Part shown: positions 1 to 11,906 of the stretch, in pieces | Position numbering within the stretch: the first letter of the stretch is position 1 | Layout of the letters: each line of letters begins with the position of its first letter | Assembly: GCA_011317545.1 (NCBI GenBank) | Contig: WUJK01000007.1 | Span: 868,001-932,000 of the forward strand | Direction of reading: 5' to 3' | Length of the DNA: 64,000 nt | DNA from: Coniella vitis | Taxonomy: Eukaryota; Ascomycota; Sordariomycetes; Diaporthales; Schizoparmaceae | The notes under the pieces: model-generated | Told to the model about the DNA's origin: nothing | The model's database searches: none | The model's input: only the letters and a program-made list of their open reading frames with translations | Translations under genes and position numbers: made by a program

Positions 1-1127
1 CATAGTATTCGCGATGCCAGAAGACGTGCTCGTCGATATCTTGCTCTGACAGCGGCATTGGTGGTGGTGTTGGGGCGGCAAGCGTCTGCTGCGCAGGTGC
101 CGTTGGAGCTTCTTCTGAATGGGCTTCAAGTGGTGCCCATTCATGATGGCCATTGTGCTGCTGTTGCTCTGAGATTGGTAAGAGGATTGGCGTCTCCAGG
201 ATGCCAACTGTCGTTGGAAACTCGTCTAGAGTGCAATTATGAGTCGTTAGCAGCCGAGTCCTTACAAGAGACAGCCCCTTGGATATTCACCAGGAGGAGG
301 AGAAGAAGAAGAAGAAGAAGAAAAAGAAGAAGAAGAAGAAGAAGAAGAAGAAGAAGATAGGGAAAAAGAAAAGAGAAAGGGAAAATGAGACCTAAAGAAA
401 GAAAGAAGAGAAAATAATAATAGAAACAAGGAAAAAAAAGAAAGACAAATCTCACGAAACGTATCAGGCAACCGCTCACCAAACCCCACGGCCGAATAAA
501 GCATCACCAACTTGGTCTCAGGATCTCGACGCCCCTTGGCCGCCTCCAAAGCCTCTTGCTGTGCCTCCGTCATGATATCGATTTCGTCCGCGCCCCTGGA
601 ACGTGGTATGTTTCCCAGCTCCATCCTGCGCTCACAGACTTCGATATGCTCCCGCACCTTTCGTGCGGCAAGGCCGCGGGGGAGGAATGAGCAGCGGAAG
701 TCGCAGTATAGACATATGAGTCGGGGTGCGTGGCATCTCCACAGATGTTCGCTGTTTGGGGTTTCAGTCAGTGCGTACCTTTTAACCAAACATCGCCAAA
801 GCAAACCCTCATCATATAATACCTAGGAAACACAGCGAACAAACAGAAGCCACCACCAGGTGAATGAATGCATTATGATAGGTTAAGGGACACGTGTGAC
901 TACCCCTCCCCCCTTCCTCCACCTTCAACACAACACAACACACACACACACACACACACAAAAAGAAAAAGGCTCACTTACGAGACTTTAGCAAGGTTCC
1001 ATGGCTTTTTGCTCTGGGATGGACAACATTCCCTATGGTGTTTGTACTTTACGGGATCCATTTTATAATGCGGACACACCACCCCATTCCCACGTTCGAT
1101 CGCAATCCTTACGAAACGGGGCTCCAT
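1..1127 (-). CDS. Fungal C2H2-like zinc finger protein, 3' end off window
   Basis: Exons on the minus strand are 982..1127, 456..751 and 1..225, and the gene runs off the left edge. The splices are supported by GTAAGTGAG/AACAG for the first intron and GTGAGATTT/TCTAG for the second, and the reading phase is kept across both. The protein carries CPHYKMDP, then HHREC, then VSEHLWRCHAP, ICLYCDF and a distal VREHIEVCERR. This Cys/His order is the one common in fungal proteins with degenerate C2H2 fingers (CPxYK...HxxC...LKEHLxRxH...CxxC...H). The tail is rich in Gln, Pro and Glu. Such proteins are usually treated as putative nucleic-acid binders, but no role is established from this sequence. ATG 1127 is preceded by an in-frame stop, yet an upstream exon is possible, so the N-terminus is uncertain. 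Confidence 0.7.
226..455 (-). other. 230-nt intron with a GAA/TTC microsatellite
   Basis: The second visible intron of the C2H2-like gene. On the plus strand it holds a nearly pure GAA array at about 293-358. The branch-like GCTAACGAC lies just before the TCTAG acceptor. The array makes both strands look like long low-complexity ORFs. Confidence 0.75.
752..981 (-). other. 230-nt intron with a CA/TG microsatellite
   Basis: The first visible intron of the C2H2-like gene. Its donor is GTAAGTGAG and its acceptor AACAG, with CACTGAC as branch candidate. A (CA)n run lies at about 940-960. It has the same length as the next intron. Confidence 0.75.
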
Positions 1128-1322
1128 CTCTTGGTGTTGTTGTCAACACGCCCGGATAGAATGGGGCTCGGGTTTGTTTGTTGAAGTCCTTTTTCCGTTT
1201 GACGTGTGTTGATACCTGACGAGGGCTGTTCTCGCTCTGTTTACCGTCCGCCGTTGAGGGCTCTCCTCACCTACCCAAACCACCCCTCTCTTTTCCTTTT
1301 CCTCCCCCTTATGTCCTACTAC

Positions 1323-1623
1323 TCTTTTTCCAGTTCGAAGAAGAGCAAGAAGACGACGGCGGCCTCCTAGGCCCTTCAAACACGACCTCAAAATTCGAGA
1401 GATACCCCCGTATACGTTTGCGACGGTCCGTCTGGGGCCAGAGGGCGTGACCCCCCGCGGCGACCAGACTGAAAGGGTCGCTGGTCGGCGAGGACTCGCG
1501 ATATTTCTTGATTTGGTACGTCGTGACGACAGGTGTGCTCGTCCAGCTTGCAAAGAGACGGCCGCGTGGAGAGCCCTGCTCGGCGGGGCCGGTGGTTACC
1601 GGAGGGGGAGGAAAACGCGGTTT
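1323..1623 (-). CDS. Candidate upstream exon of the C2H2-like gene
   Basis: An open frame without any Met (about 100 codons) reads as plausible protein: a Pro/Ser-rich start, then LFASWTSTPVV, YQIKKYRESS, RKRIRGYLSNFEVV and a Ser-rich end. A CAAACAG acceptor lies at its upstream edge, and a GTAGTAGG donor at 1315..1322 would join it in frame to 1129 through a 193-nt intron ending ACACCAAG. Because it lacks a start codon it would need a further exon upstream, which I could not place. The competing frames are also open here, so this is inference only. Confidence 0.35.
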
Positions 1624-3245
1624 CTGTTTGGATGGTCACCCAGGTCAGAGAGAGGCGAAGAAGGAATCTTCTGTGCTTTGTAATGTTGACGTAGAGTGGT
1701 AAGGAGAGCAGAGACAGCAGGGCGAAATATGGCGAATGAATACCTCCAAGGTGGGTTGCATGAATATTGCCTCGCTCGCAAAAACGAACTGATCACAAGA
1801 AATCCCAAAACGGACGTGCAGCGCCAAACGGCGGGCGAGAAGCGAGGACAACGGATTTGGGAGGATGACGATACAGTCGCCTCGACAAGACAAGCAAAAG
1901 GATACCGACAAGTGCTCACAACAAAAAGCGAGTCGAACAGAAATTGATTTCTCGAATCCACAACAACAGAGTATTGGATTCGAGTCGACCTCGTCTTGAA
2001 CAAGGGATTGTGAGATTGGCACGACAGAGAGAAAGAAAGGAAGAGAGCAAGAAACAGGAATCAAGGAGCGAAGCAGAAGGCCAAGTACCATCAAAGGGAC
2101 TGCAAGTGTAACCACTCACCCTGGGCTACAATCGCAGCCCAGTCGGAAGCGAGCGGCAGAAACTAGGCACACTGGCCGGTACTCGGAAAATTTCCCCAAG
2201 TGCCAAAGCAGGGAATGACAAGATGGAGGGTGACCGATTACCTGAGTGAGATGGCGTGGATAGCCAGAAGCCAAAGCCCAGAGCTAGAGCGAAAGCGAAG
2301 CGCTGAGAAGGATTAGGTCCCTCAGCATGGCGGCGTTGCAACGTTAAGTGGCTGGCTGGCTGGCTGGGGCTCATCTGGCAGTTTATGGTAGTTGGATCCA
2401 AAGATCCCAGATATCGTTCTGCGCCTGTACGGCGCGGTTGTGGATGGGTGAGAAACAACGAGTAATTGGTGTCCAATTCGACACTGCTCAGACTCTCTTG
2501 GCTTGTCTTATTCGCGCGACAGCCTCCCTCCCGCACGCCATCAGAAATGACTGCATGGAAGTTAGCATGAGTCCAAAGAAACAAATGACTTCCGGCATAA
2601 GGGCGAGGACCTGGCTTTTGGCAATCATATACATCCGTCAGCCACCATATTCAAGTCGTGGCCCACCGAACTGGCCAATCTAATGGACCAACAGGACCTA
2701 CCCATATAGTCAACGTGCAATATGCAAGCATTGATGAGAAGTGTCGCCTGAGTCCACAACAAAATGTACCGCCTCTCTCTCTCTCTCTCTCTTCGCTTGT
2801 CGAATCGGGCCGTAAAGCCTTTTGATTGACGGCAAGCACACTGGGCAATGGCGTAGGACTGCTGAGTGTTTGCTAACTTTTGCCTATAGCAAAGAGTCGA
2901 TTCTCTGCACTCTTGGCCTTTCTGTCAGTGTACATTCTCTTGGAAAAATCAAATTCACAGGAATACTTTGTTTAGGCACTTGACTATTGCCAATTTCCAT
3001 AATATCAACGCCAGACGTACTCACACAAGCCTTCCTCCTAGGTTGGAACAAATGTGTTAGTCTGCAAAGATGACGATGAAAGTATTATTCTGAATTTCCT
3101 CCCGCTATGCGACCCTGTGCTGAACTTCCAGTGGCCCTCGCTTGGAATTCAGCAAAGACTTCAACCTCTTCCTACTCAGGGATAGGCTGCAACGCTGCCA
3201 ACCCGCCTATCCAAGGTTGGAATTTGAGGAATCTAGCAGGAGCGT
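1624..3245. other. Intergenic region, probable leaders
   Basis: No coding frame with convincing codon usage or family motifs was seen. A (CT)n microsatellite lies at about 2772-2793. The left half may be 5' leader or promoter of the C2H2-like gene. Confidence 0.5.
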
Positions 3246-5350
3246 CTAGCTGCTCCTCCCGGCTTGTCCCAGAGAAGCAGGAATAGCCTCACTCGTCCTC
3301 TTCTTCTCCCTCTCTCGGGCCTCCTCCTCTGCATCTTCAATCGCCTCGAGCGCCCAGTCCCGGAAACCTTGGCCCCGAATCCAGCTGATGCCTTTGCGCC
3401 ACGTCTCCTCTCGCACCGCCTCTGCGTCCTTCTCATACACCATGCCTGTAATCATGATGGCAAGCACAAAAACCCACACATCGCCAGCGCGCATCGCCTT
3501 CCACCAGCGTCGCTTGACACCAACCTTCCACAACGAGTCAACGCTGACGCGTGCCGAGTACAGAAATACTCCTCTGCCACGCTTGCGCTCAACCCAGGCC
3601 CAGAACCCAGCCAGGAACCCTCCGAGGAAGAATCGCTGGGTGGGGAGGAAAGCCCGCGGGAACCAGTTTTGGAAGAAGCATATTGAGGCCCAGGCTGTGG
3701 AGATGGAGCCTGTGACAAAGGTTGACATGCGCAGTACGCGCATAAACAGGCCATACAAGGCAGTGACGGGGGAGTGGTAGAGGGCCTTGCACCGCGGAAT
3801 CATGAAAGCAGAATAGATGAGCAGCCAGAAGCGTGCCAGCAAAGGAAACGAACGAGCCCAAAACGTGATAAACGTCTTGGTACAGGACGGGTCCTCTGGG
3901 TGGAGCAGAGCGCAACTCAGACTTTTAATGAGCGGGTGCGCAGGGTCAGTAATGGGTGCTATTTGGGTGAGACTTGATGGAAGCGTCTGCTCCTTGTCGG
4001 GGAAAAGAATAGGTGACACGTGAGGTCTGATGCCAGACTTGTCAGCCATGTGGTCGTGCTAAGGATCTTATTTTCGGGGGCCAGGAAAAAGAAAGCACTT
4101 ACGGCCAGTTCAACTTGGCCATCTGTCCAAGGCTATCGACAACTTGTCGTGTACTGGGCCATGAACGGTGGCTGGGCAAGTTCTTAGGGCGAGCGTGTAT
4201 ATATGCTGTCGAATTCTTCAGAATGAAGTCACCATACGCCTTGTAAGATACTCAAGTCAGCTTCAGCAGTTCAGAGTGATCAAAGAGGGACCGCCTCACC
4301 GTAGGAAAGCAATCATAGTCAAATACAAAAGCATGCAATAGCTGGCCAAATGCAAATGGCTGCACGATCCAGCTGCCAAACCACCACGGTCTCATTTTGA
4401 GTCGACCATTCTTCTCCTGGCCCCAGACCATCCCGGCATCTTCAACGCAATTCCAGCCAAACTCGAGCGCCCGAAACGCGGCATAGATGGCAATTGACAC
4501 ACGTAGCTGCTCGGGCGGAGATATACCAAGCGCGATGCCTGCCATGGACGCGCCTATTGCAGGCGTATACATGGACGTTAGGGTTTGAGTGATGCGCGGA
4601 TTCCGTCTGCGGAAAGGCTCGGCGCTGGGCTCCAAAAGAGCCCAGCGTAAGCGCCAAAAGAATCGATACAGGAAACGGTATAGAAGCAAGATTGAACTCA
4701 AGGACAAGGAGAGTCTGAAGATTGGCGATTTGTGAAACGGTTGCTTGTTGGCGCTGCCATTCGAATCAGTTTTGGGGCTTTGCAAAGTGACAGGAACGAG
4801 GATGCAACAGCAATACTCACCTCTTCTTGGCACCAAGAAACCTTTCAGCCACAATTCCATACAATTTCATGGCCGCTGCTGTGGTACCAAACACCCTGAG
4901 TGAGTGTCGGATAGCGCGTGCATTGTAATCGTCCGCACCGACCATGGCGCCAGCCCCAGCCCCAGCCCCGGCGCTCGTGCTGCCCACGTCCTTGAGCTCC
5001 AAGGGACTATAATCGGTACTACCTTGTCTCTCTTTGCCTTTGCTTTCTCTGCGCCTTTGCTTGCGGCTATTGGGATTGTTCACGCTAGGGTCCCCATTCA
5101 TAATCTTGTTGACAGTCTCGACACTCGGGACGCGCTTCTTGATCTGTCGCGAGCGCGAGAGAATGTACCGGTGCAGTAACGCGTATTCGCGAGCAGATAT
5201 AGTGTACCGCAGGGTGTTGCGTAGAACCGGGTCTGAGGTAGCCTTGGCCAAGAGGCCAGGATTCCGTCGGGAGACTGGTCCCGCTGTGCCCTCAGCCGAT
5301 GAAGAAGCTCCTCCTGCCCCGGCGTTGTTATTGGAAGGCGAGGGAGCCAT
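3246..5350 (-). CDS. TMEM135-like multi-pass membrane protein
   Basis: Four exons: 4821..5350, 4300..4753, 4103..4239 and 3246..4026. Donors are GTGAGT, GTGAGG and GTAAGT, and acceptors GGCAG, ACAAG and ATCAG; introns are 67, 60 and 76 nt and all phases agree. The order of segments resembles the TMEM135 group: DPVLRNTLRYTISAREYALLH near the N-terminus, then FRALEFGWN, FGSWIVQPFAFGQLLHAFVF, and a distal RFFLGGFLAGFWAWVERK. TMEM135 relatives are linked to peroxisomes, mitochondria and lipid handling; the location here is inferred. The C-terminus is a charged Glu/Arg-rich helix. I chose ATG 5350 because its GCCATGG context is good and the homology-like part begins soon after. The frame is open to ATG 5650, which would add 100 residues with a basic, Ser/Arg-rich stretch. 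Confidence 0.75.
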
Positions 5351-5650
5351 GGCCGGGAAGCCTCCAATGCGTGATCTCTGGGGTGGCTCTGTCTGTGGCT
5401 CTGACTGGGGTCTTGCTGCTTGTGATGGCAGCAGCTTAGAGGTGCCGTGAAGGACAGTCGCGTAACAGAGCTGCCTCTGACGAGCAGGGGCCACTCTCGA
5501 GGCGTAAACGGCGCTGCGAAAGGCTTTGAAGCTGCGGGATACGGTAAGTTTGGGGATGCCGCCTCCAACCAGCTCGCGGGAGGAGGTGGAGCTGAAGGGC
5601 GGCTCGTGGATTCCGCAGGCGTATAGCTGAATGGTGACTACGTCAGACAA

Positions 5651-7293
5651 TGACGGCTATGGCTCGTTGTTTGGAGTTGAGGGATTCTGGAAGCAAAGAA
5701 AAACGGGAGAAGGGAGTTTCTCGGCATCGAAGGGGAGGTCAAGCCATAGCTTACAGAGTATCCAAATGGTCAATGTTTCCAACAGTCACAGAGGGAACAT
5801 GCTCTCGCAGACACAGGCGATGGAAAGTCTATGGCCTAGCAGGGTGCGGTAGCTAGCACGGAGATTGGCGACGGAGCATCAAGCCGTGAAGCCGATCCGA
5901 GATGATGGTGAGCAATGCGACAACCCAAGAAAGATTCAACAGGTAAATGGTCCGTCGCGGGAGTGGAGAGACTTGGTCGCATGGGCAGCTGGTTCCATGC
6001 CAAGCAGAAGGTGCAAGGCGGAAGGTGCAGGCAAGTGCCAAAGGCCTGGGTCGCACTCTACACTTGACTTTCAGCATCTTGAACATTTAGCACATGCCTC
6101 GGCCTCGGCTCCTACGGTTTCCCAGGGCTCCCAGCTCCCAGGGCTCCTAGCGTTCCCAGGCCCCCGTCCCATCAGACGCGCTCGGGGGCTCTCCACAATA
6201 CCTTCCGTTAACTACAGGGGGTGAGGGGGGGGGGGCAAAGGGACAAGGGCTGGGTTCCCCAGATTTGGCAGCTACGGACTGGCCTTACCTCATTCGTGCT
6301 TTACGGCCACCAACGTCGCCTGATCGTATCCTATATAGAGAGTAGACGCTCTTGGATATAAACTGGATCGGAAGAAGTCTCCGGCGGTTCAGGACAACGA
6401 TCAGTACGCCCTGAGAGATTCTTTTCTGACGGCAGCAATAACGCAAAACGAAAATTATCTTCTATTCATCTCCTGGTATCTCTGGTATCAATCACCAAGC
6501 CCCAATTGGCCCTCCTCCTTTTCATTCTCGTCAATGTACCATGGGCGAATAATGTCAATCATAAACAAGGATAAAAACAAAAGCAGGAAACACCTGACGG
6601 CGGCCTGCCACTCCATTACACCCTCAAAAAAAAGAAATGTCAATCTGCTGCCCCACGGCCATCAAGGAAACATGTGAATGCCGTCGCCATTGATCATTCT
6701 TTGGTAGTATGTCGCCAAGAAAGTAGTCGGCGGGCGCTGCGCACCATCTCACCACCAGACTCTCCAATGGTTTGCCTTCTTGTAAACAGCCGGTAGTCAA
6801 AACATAATCCGAGCCCCGTGGCAATCGATGTTTTCGCTGTGGCCTTGGAGCAGCCAGGGCTTGGCCTGCTTTGCCCTCCATCCGTCATCCCATCTTAACC
6901 CCAAGCGACGACCGACTTCGACCATTCAAAGCTTTTGATTAAAAAAAAAACCCAATACAATACACCACATACTCCAACACCCATCGCAATGCTCGTCTTT
7001 TGTCTTTTTGCTTCTGTTCCAAGCGTCCCTACTTTGCCGTCGTCGTGAAACCGAAACGGCATAAAAGACAAGTCGTAGCCGTAGCCACGATTACTTTTTT
7101 GAAAATAAAAAAGAAATATTCACTTTTGTTTTGTTCTCTCAGACGCCTGCCCAAAATCATCACCTGCGCATAGAACCATAGCGCAGAAAACACCCAGGAT
7201 AAGACGCGGACGAAAAGGAAATAGGAAAAGAGTTGAAGAGAAAAAGAACCGTCAATCGTTGCGTCAACGTCTACGTCCAGTCAGCCACTCTGT
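5651..7293. other. Intergenic region
   Basis: No supported gene was seen. It holds the promoter side of the TMEM135-like gene and, on the right, the 3' UTR side of the BTB gene. A G-run lies at about 6227-6236. Small ORFs here lack codon bias. Confidence 0.5.
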
Positions 7294-9620
7294 TCAAGAA
7301 GCTACCTCGAGCGACGTCCACATCCGGTCCAAGGTGACCAGGTCGTCGGCCTTTTGGACGCAGTCTTCTTTCCAGCAGGCATTGTACCAAGGCAGCTCCA
7401 ACATCTGACCGCTGTCGTCACGCAGCCGCTCCAGAGGAACAAGGCCTCGGTATCTGCCAGCCTTGATATCACTAAGCAAGCGAAGGCGGCGCGACTCTCG
7501 CTGAGAAATGACCTCGGTCAAGATGCGGCGTCGCTCCTGGTACGTTGGCCATCCCGAGGCACTTCCCAGGCTGTTGCTGTCCAGCACCAGCTTCAACAAT
7601 TCGAAGGGAAGGTTGAGGAGCATGCGGGAAAGAGCAGAGCGAATCTCTCCGGACTGCTGAGCGGCTTGAGGGACCCTGTAGCCGTTGCCTTCACCCAGCT
7701 CCATGTCTCCAAACTTAATGTTGATGTTGGACAGCCGAGAGGAACCTCCCCCGTGTCCTCCATTCGCGCTCTGACTAACAGCCGAGTCAGTAGGCAGGCT
7801 GGGCAGACGAGCGTAACCAGGGTCTTCAACGCTTGGATCAAGGACAAAGTTGGGTGGGAAGAAGGTCGTCAGGAACATGACAATCTTGTCTACAAGTTCA
7901 CTGACGTAGACTCCGTGTTTGAACCGGAATGTTGCCAGCCCATGAGGCACACCAGCAGTGCGTCGGTCAACCTGTAGGCCAGTCAAGGCGAATTCGAGTC
8001 CCTTTTCAACCGTGTCCCAGCTCAGAAGCTTGCCAGCCTCGCGCACCGCCAAAATGGAAACGTGGGGCACTTCCATGCAGGCACCGGCGGCAGCATATCC
8101 CAGGGCAAAGTGGAATTTCTCAGTGTCAGGCTGTACTTCCAGATGTGGCGGCATGGGCACATAACGGCAACCATAGAAGTATTGGATGGCTCGCCACATG
8201 CTGTCTGGTCGGAGGAAAGGGTCGTCTGCGTGAATGCGGATGACACAAGGCCCGTCGCCCTGTTGAGCATGCTCGTAAATCATTCGGCTGAAGGCAGGGT
8301 GCTGGGACAGAATCACGCGGTGAGCCGGGATACGCAAGGGTCCGTTGAGTGCACCTGGGAACTGCGAGTTGACGGCAGTCAACGTGTCGGGGATCTCTAA
8401 AACGACCTCGCAATCGGCGAACTCGGGCCGAGCAAATCTGGAGCCGATGAAGTCTGCAAATGCCATGATATCTCCCAGAGGATCAAAGCCGTCGGGCGCA
8501 TATGGCGTTCGGTTGCCGGGTTGGTATGCATGGCGGCCACCACCCAAAGGCGGTCCTGGACGTCCGATATCGGCACCATTGACACCATTGACAGGCAACA
8601 CCTTGGGGCCAAATTCATCAGCTCGCGACGAATGCGAACCGTGGAGGCTGTGAGGCGTGAGAGGCCCATGGTTCAGAGCAACAGGGGCAACATGGACATC
8701 AATAGGCGCAGGAGCCATCGCAGGGCGTCCGAGCACATCAACACTAGTGACAGGAAGCTGGTCAGGCGCAATGGGCATCGGAGGAGGGTATGCGCCGCCA
8801 GAGTGAGGGTGTGGAGAAGGCGTGCTGGATCCGTTCAAGGTGCCAAAGACCATGCTGCCATTGCTTGGGTGGTGCTGGTGCACGCGGGAGTGGTTGACTG
8901 GGAAGGCCGGCAGGCGGATTGGCTCAAGCACTGGACCCTGCAGATTGACAGGGTAGTTGTTGGCGGGGTAAAAGGGCTGTCGCATGTTGCCGTTGGCGAT
9001 TGTATCATTTGTGGGAGGAGGAGGAGGAGGTGAAGAGACCACGGGAGGTACAGAGCCGGTCGATGGAGCGCTGAGAATGGTATCTGGAGTTATGTGAGAA
9101 AAGAAGCACCGCTCGACTTTGCCTTTTTCGCAATTTCCATACCTGTAGGGCTAGCGGTATCTTGGGTGTGGAAATTCATCGCTTCTGCTCGAGTCTCTGG
9201 CTGAGAAGGACGTGAAGCGGCAGCGTCCAGTTCGTGCTCCTGAGGTGCAGACGTGATCGTCTTATCCTCCGCCTTAAGACGGTTTGTAGTAGTGGTAGCA
9301 GTAGAAGTAGCAGCAGTAGCGGTCGAGGCTTGGGCGTCTTCTGGTTTTTGCCCGGTTGTCAAAGAAGGGCCAGGCGTAGTATCTTGGTGTTGCTGTCTCG
9401 AAGTTGAGGCAGCATTGACGTTTGATCGTAGCGGAGAAGCAGGCAGTTCGGAGGTGGCAGCCGAAGGGGTCGGACGGTGGCGCAGAAAGGTCAAGGGAAT
9501 GACAGGCTCAACACGACGCCGGAAGGCAGACTGGGCAGCAGAGGACCTCCTAGCAGCCGGTTCGGCTGAGGATGCCTGTGAGGGCGGGCCTCCTGCGCCA
9601 GGAGGGGTGGAGGACGCCAT
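7294..9620 (-). CDS. BTB/POZ domain protein
   Basis: Two exons, 9143..9620 and 7294..9083, are joined across a 59-nt intron (GTATGG donor, TAACTCCAG acceptor), giving 755 residues. The first ~370 residues are low-complexity, rich in Pro, Ser, Thr and Ala, with a Pro run just after the splice. A BTB-like fold begins near residue 380 with FADCEVVLEIPDT, followed by LRIPAHRVILSQHPAFSRMIYE and a YFYGCRY helix. The C-terminal half has FKHGVYVSELVDKIVMFL and a basic ISQRESRRLRLLSDIKAGRYRG segment. BTB proteins mediate dimerisation and often serve as Cullin-3 adaptors; the partner here is unknown. The ATG at 9620 is the first in frame. The disordered N-terminal half is typical of fungal regulators. 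Confidence 0.8.
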
Positions 9621-10775
9621 TGTAGCTCGAGCTCTCGGCAGACAGTCAAACCAGTCGGTATATTCTAAGCTCTGAGATCGGAAAACGGGGAAGGCGGGCC
9701 GACGTGCGATCGAGATAGGACGGCTTCAAAGGGCTGGGTGAGAAAGGAGCGGCGGTGGGGTTCACCAGGGATCGGGCATGGAGCAGCGGTGCTTGAAAGA
9801 GCGCCTCGACCATGAGGACAACAATGCTGGGTGCTGGTTGTTGTTGGAGGAAGAAGGAAGAGGACGAGGAAGAGGGTAGCTGTGGTCCCTGGCAGGCAAC
9901 AGACTTGTTAGAGAGTCCCGTCTTTTCTCGGAGAGTGGGTTCCACGGTTGACAGTGCAAGTTGAGGTCCAGCAATGACGGAGTTCTGGTACCAAGCATGG
10001 GAATCGGCTTTTGCGGCTCAACACAGCACCCTTTTTGTGTTTTCCCAAGTTGTCTCTTTGGGTTTCGGAGTTTGGAGACAAGGCGGCAGGCAGACAGACA
10101 GGCAAGGCTGGAGAAACACACTCACAGAGACACTGATTTTCGGGCTAGACTATGGTGGCTCGCTGCCCCTCGAGGTCCAAGAATGCAGCAGGGCAGAGGA
10201 GCAGCAGCAGTGGGTAATAATAGCTGCCCAGGTGGTTGGCAGTGGTAATGCCAGTGGAAGGAAGTGCTTCGGCGATGGATTTTTTTTTTTTTTCATCTGC
10301 CAAGTTGCATGGTTGTTACCTCACTGCAGCATGGATCCCCCGCAGCTGCCACCACACGCTGGGAGCAAGTACGCCGCGAAATTGGTCAGTGCTTCGGTAC
10401 ACCCCACCGGCCTAGCACGGTCTGCCGAATGACTAACACAGTGCCAGCTGCAAGGGACCAGTTGACAGCATGTTTGGATGACAAAGCAGCATCTCAGCAA
10501 TGTACATAGTAGGACATCGTATACTTTGACCCACCTCACCTCTTTCCTTCTCTCCTCGAAAACAACCCAGGCGAGCACTCCCTGGTTGTACAAAAAGCGA
10601 GGTAATGCTCTTGTCTTTTTCATCCGATCGTTGGGTCTCGTACCGTACTAATATTTATGGTCTGTACAGAGACTGCCGTAGGGCATCATCTCCTTGAAAA
10701 GGTCACTAATCACCGTTTCGAAATGCGATATCCCTTGAGAGTGAATTCTTGCCTTTGCCACGAAATAGTGATTGG
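9621..10775. other. Intergenic region
   Basis: Promoter and leader of the BTB gene and the 3' side of the metallo-beta-lactamase-like gene. A T-run lies at about 10278-10291. No coding frame was supported. Confidence 0.5.
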
Positions 10776-11906
10776 TCATGATAAGACGAGTCCATCACCT
10801 GGTCCCAGTTCGAGGAACTTGTACGGTGCATCCTCGCCCTCTCCTTGCTGTTTCGCCCGTTCGGACTGCACCGCATCCCGAAGCGTGTACGTCTTCCTCC
10901 GCAGCAGCCACGAAATGAAGCCTCCGCCTTTTTTGGCCTCGTCGTGCGTGGCAACCCAGTACTTTGCACCACTTGCTCGCACAGCCTGGATTCCATTCAG
11001 CGCGCCCAGGTTCAGCTGTGCTGTCATGCGGATTCGCACATCATGCAAGCCATGCAGCAAAGCCAGTGTCTTGATGCCCGCCTCCCGTACGCATTCGAGA
11101 TTGGAGCCCCTGATGCCATGCGGCGAATATATCACAGCTTGCGTCTCGTGCCCCTTTTCACCGGCCAGGTCCATGGAACGCGTCGTCCGCTGAGTGACGC
11201 CGTAAGCAAGGTCAAACACGACCATGATGGCTGAGTGGTAGTACAGCGCGTTGTTTTGCGTGACCACTCGCCCAATACCCAACCATGGCGGTATCCGCCC
11301 TTCTGGGTCAGCCAGCGCCTGCTGCCAATCCGACGACGAAGTGGCAGAGAAGCCTGGCGTTGTGATGACGATGTCAAAATGCTTCCACGAGCGGATTAGT
11401 TGAGCTGCTTTGTCCGTGGCAATCACCGGAGTAGCCTTGGGCAACTCTCGCAAGGTTGCTTCGTGGCAGTGGTCGGTGAACTCGTGAGAAATTACCACGC
11501 AGTCGATATATGTCGTGTGGTCATTGTCAACGTCGCCATCCTGGCCGCACTCGAATTCTGCTAGAAGGCTATTGAGCTCCTGAATGGTTTGTACTGCTGG
11601 CGCGACAACATGCCACTGCGTGGAAAACCACGAAGCCACATCAGATTGGGGGCCCTGGAGCCATGGATCAATGAGAATGTTGTACCGTGAGCGCGGACGG
11701 CGCTCATTCGCCTCGTTCTGGTTCTTCGCAGATGCTGCAAACTCAGCGGGGATTGGCAGCTGGAGCAGCCAAGTGGTGTCGGCGTTGAGGTGAGCCAGCA
11801 CGGGACACGCTCCGTCCAGAGCGGTAGCCCACGCGGCCCGATCCTTGAGGCTAACGACCCCGCCATGTGGCGAGGATTGATCATCCACGTCATAGCCATT
11901 GGCCAT
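10776..11906 (-). CDS. Metallo-beta-lactamase-fold protein (UlaG-like, fungal)
   Basis: A single exon of 376 residues. The frame is open to 12068, but the Met at 11906 (MANGYDV) starts just before the conserved part, so I prefer it. An early YNILIDPWLQGP strand-turn is followed by IDCVVISHEFTDHCH, matching the first metal-binding loop of the metallo-beta-lactamase fold, then ATDKAAQLIRSW and YYHSAIMVVFDL. In the canonical loop HxHxDH, the second His is replaced here by Phe (HEFTDH), while a later His follows in DHCH. The fold acts on varied phosphodiester, thioester or lactone substrates; the substrate here cannot be told. The C-terminus carries ALLHGLHDVRIRM and a basic WLLRRKTYTLRDA stretch. 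It may lack usual hydrolase activity because of the altered motif. Confidence 0.75.
   Translation of the reverse strand: MANGYDVDDQSSPHGGVVSLKDRAAWATALDGACPVLAHLNADTTWLLQLPIPAEFAASAKNQNEANERRPRSRYNILIDPWLQGPQSDVASWFSTQWHVVAPAVQTIQELNSLLAEFECGQDGDVDNDHTTYIDCVVISHEFTDHCHEATLRELPKATPVIATDKAAQLIRSWKHFDIVITTPGFSATSSSDWQQALADPEGRIPPWLGIGRVVTQNNALYYHSAIMVVFDLAYGVTQRTTRSMDLAGEKGHETQAVIYSPHGIRGSNLECVREAGIKTLALLHGLHDVRIRMTAQLNLGALNGIQAVRASGAKYWVATHDEAKKGGGFISWLLRRKTYTLRDAVQSERAKQQGEGEDAPYKFLELGPGDGLVLS

Noticed and set aside
237..482. Leu-rich minus-strand ORF and Arg-rich plus-strand ORF over the GAA array
   Set aside because: Products of the microsatellite inside an intron, not coding.
2126..2584. 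152-residue minus-strand ORF
   Set aside because: Mixed codon use and no recognisable domain; more likely leader sequence of the C2H2-like gene.
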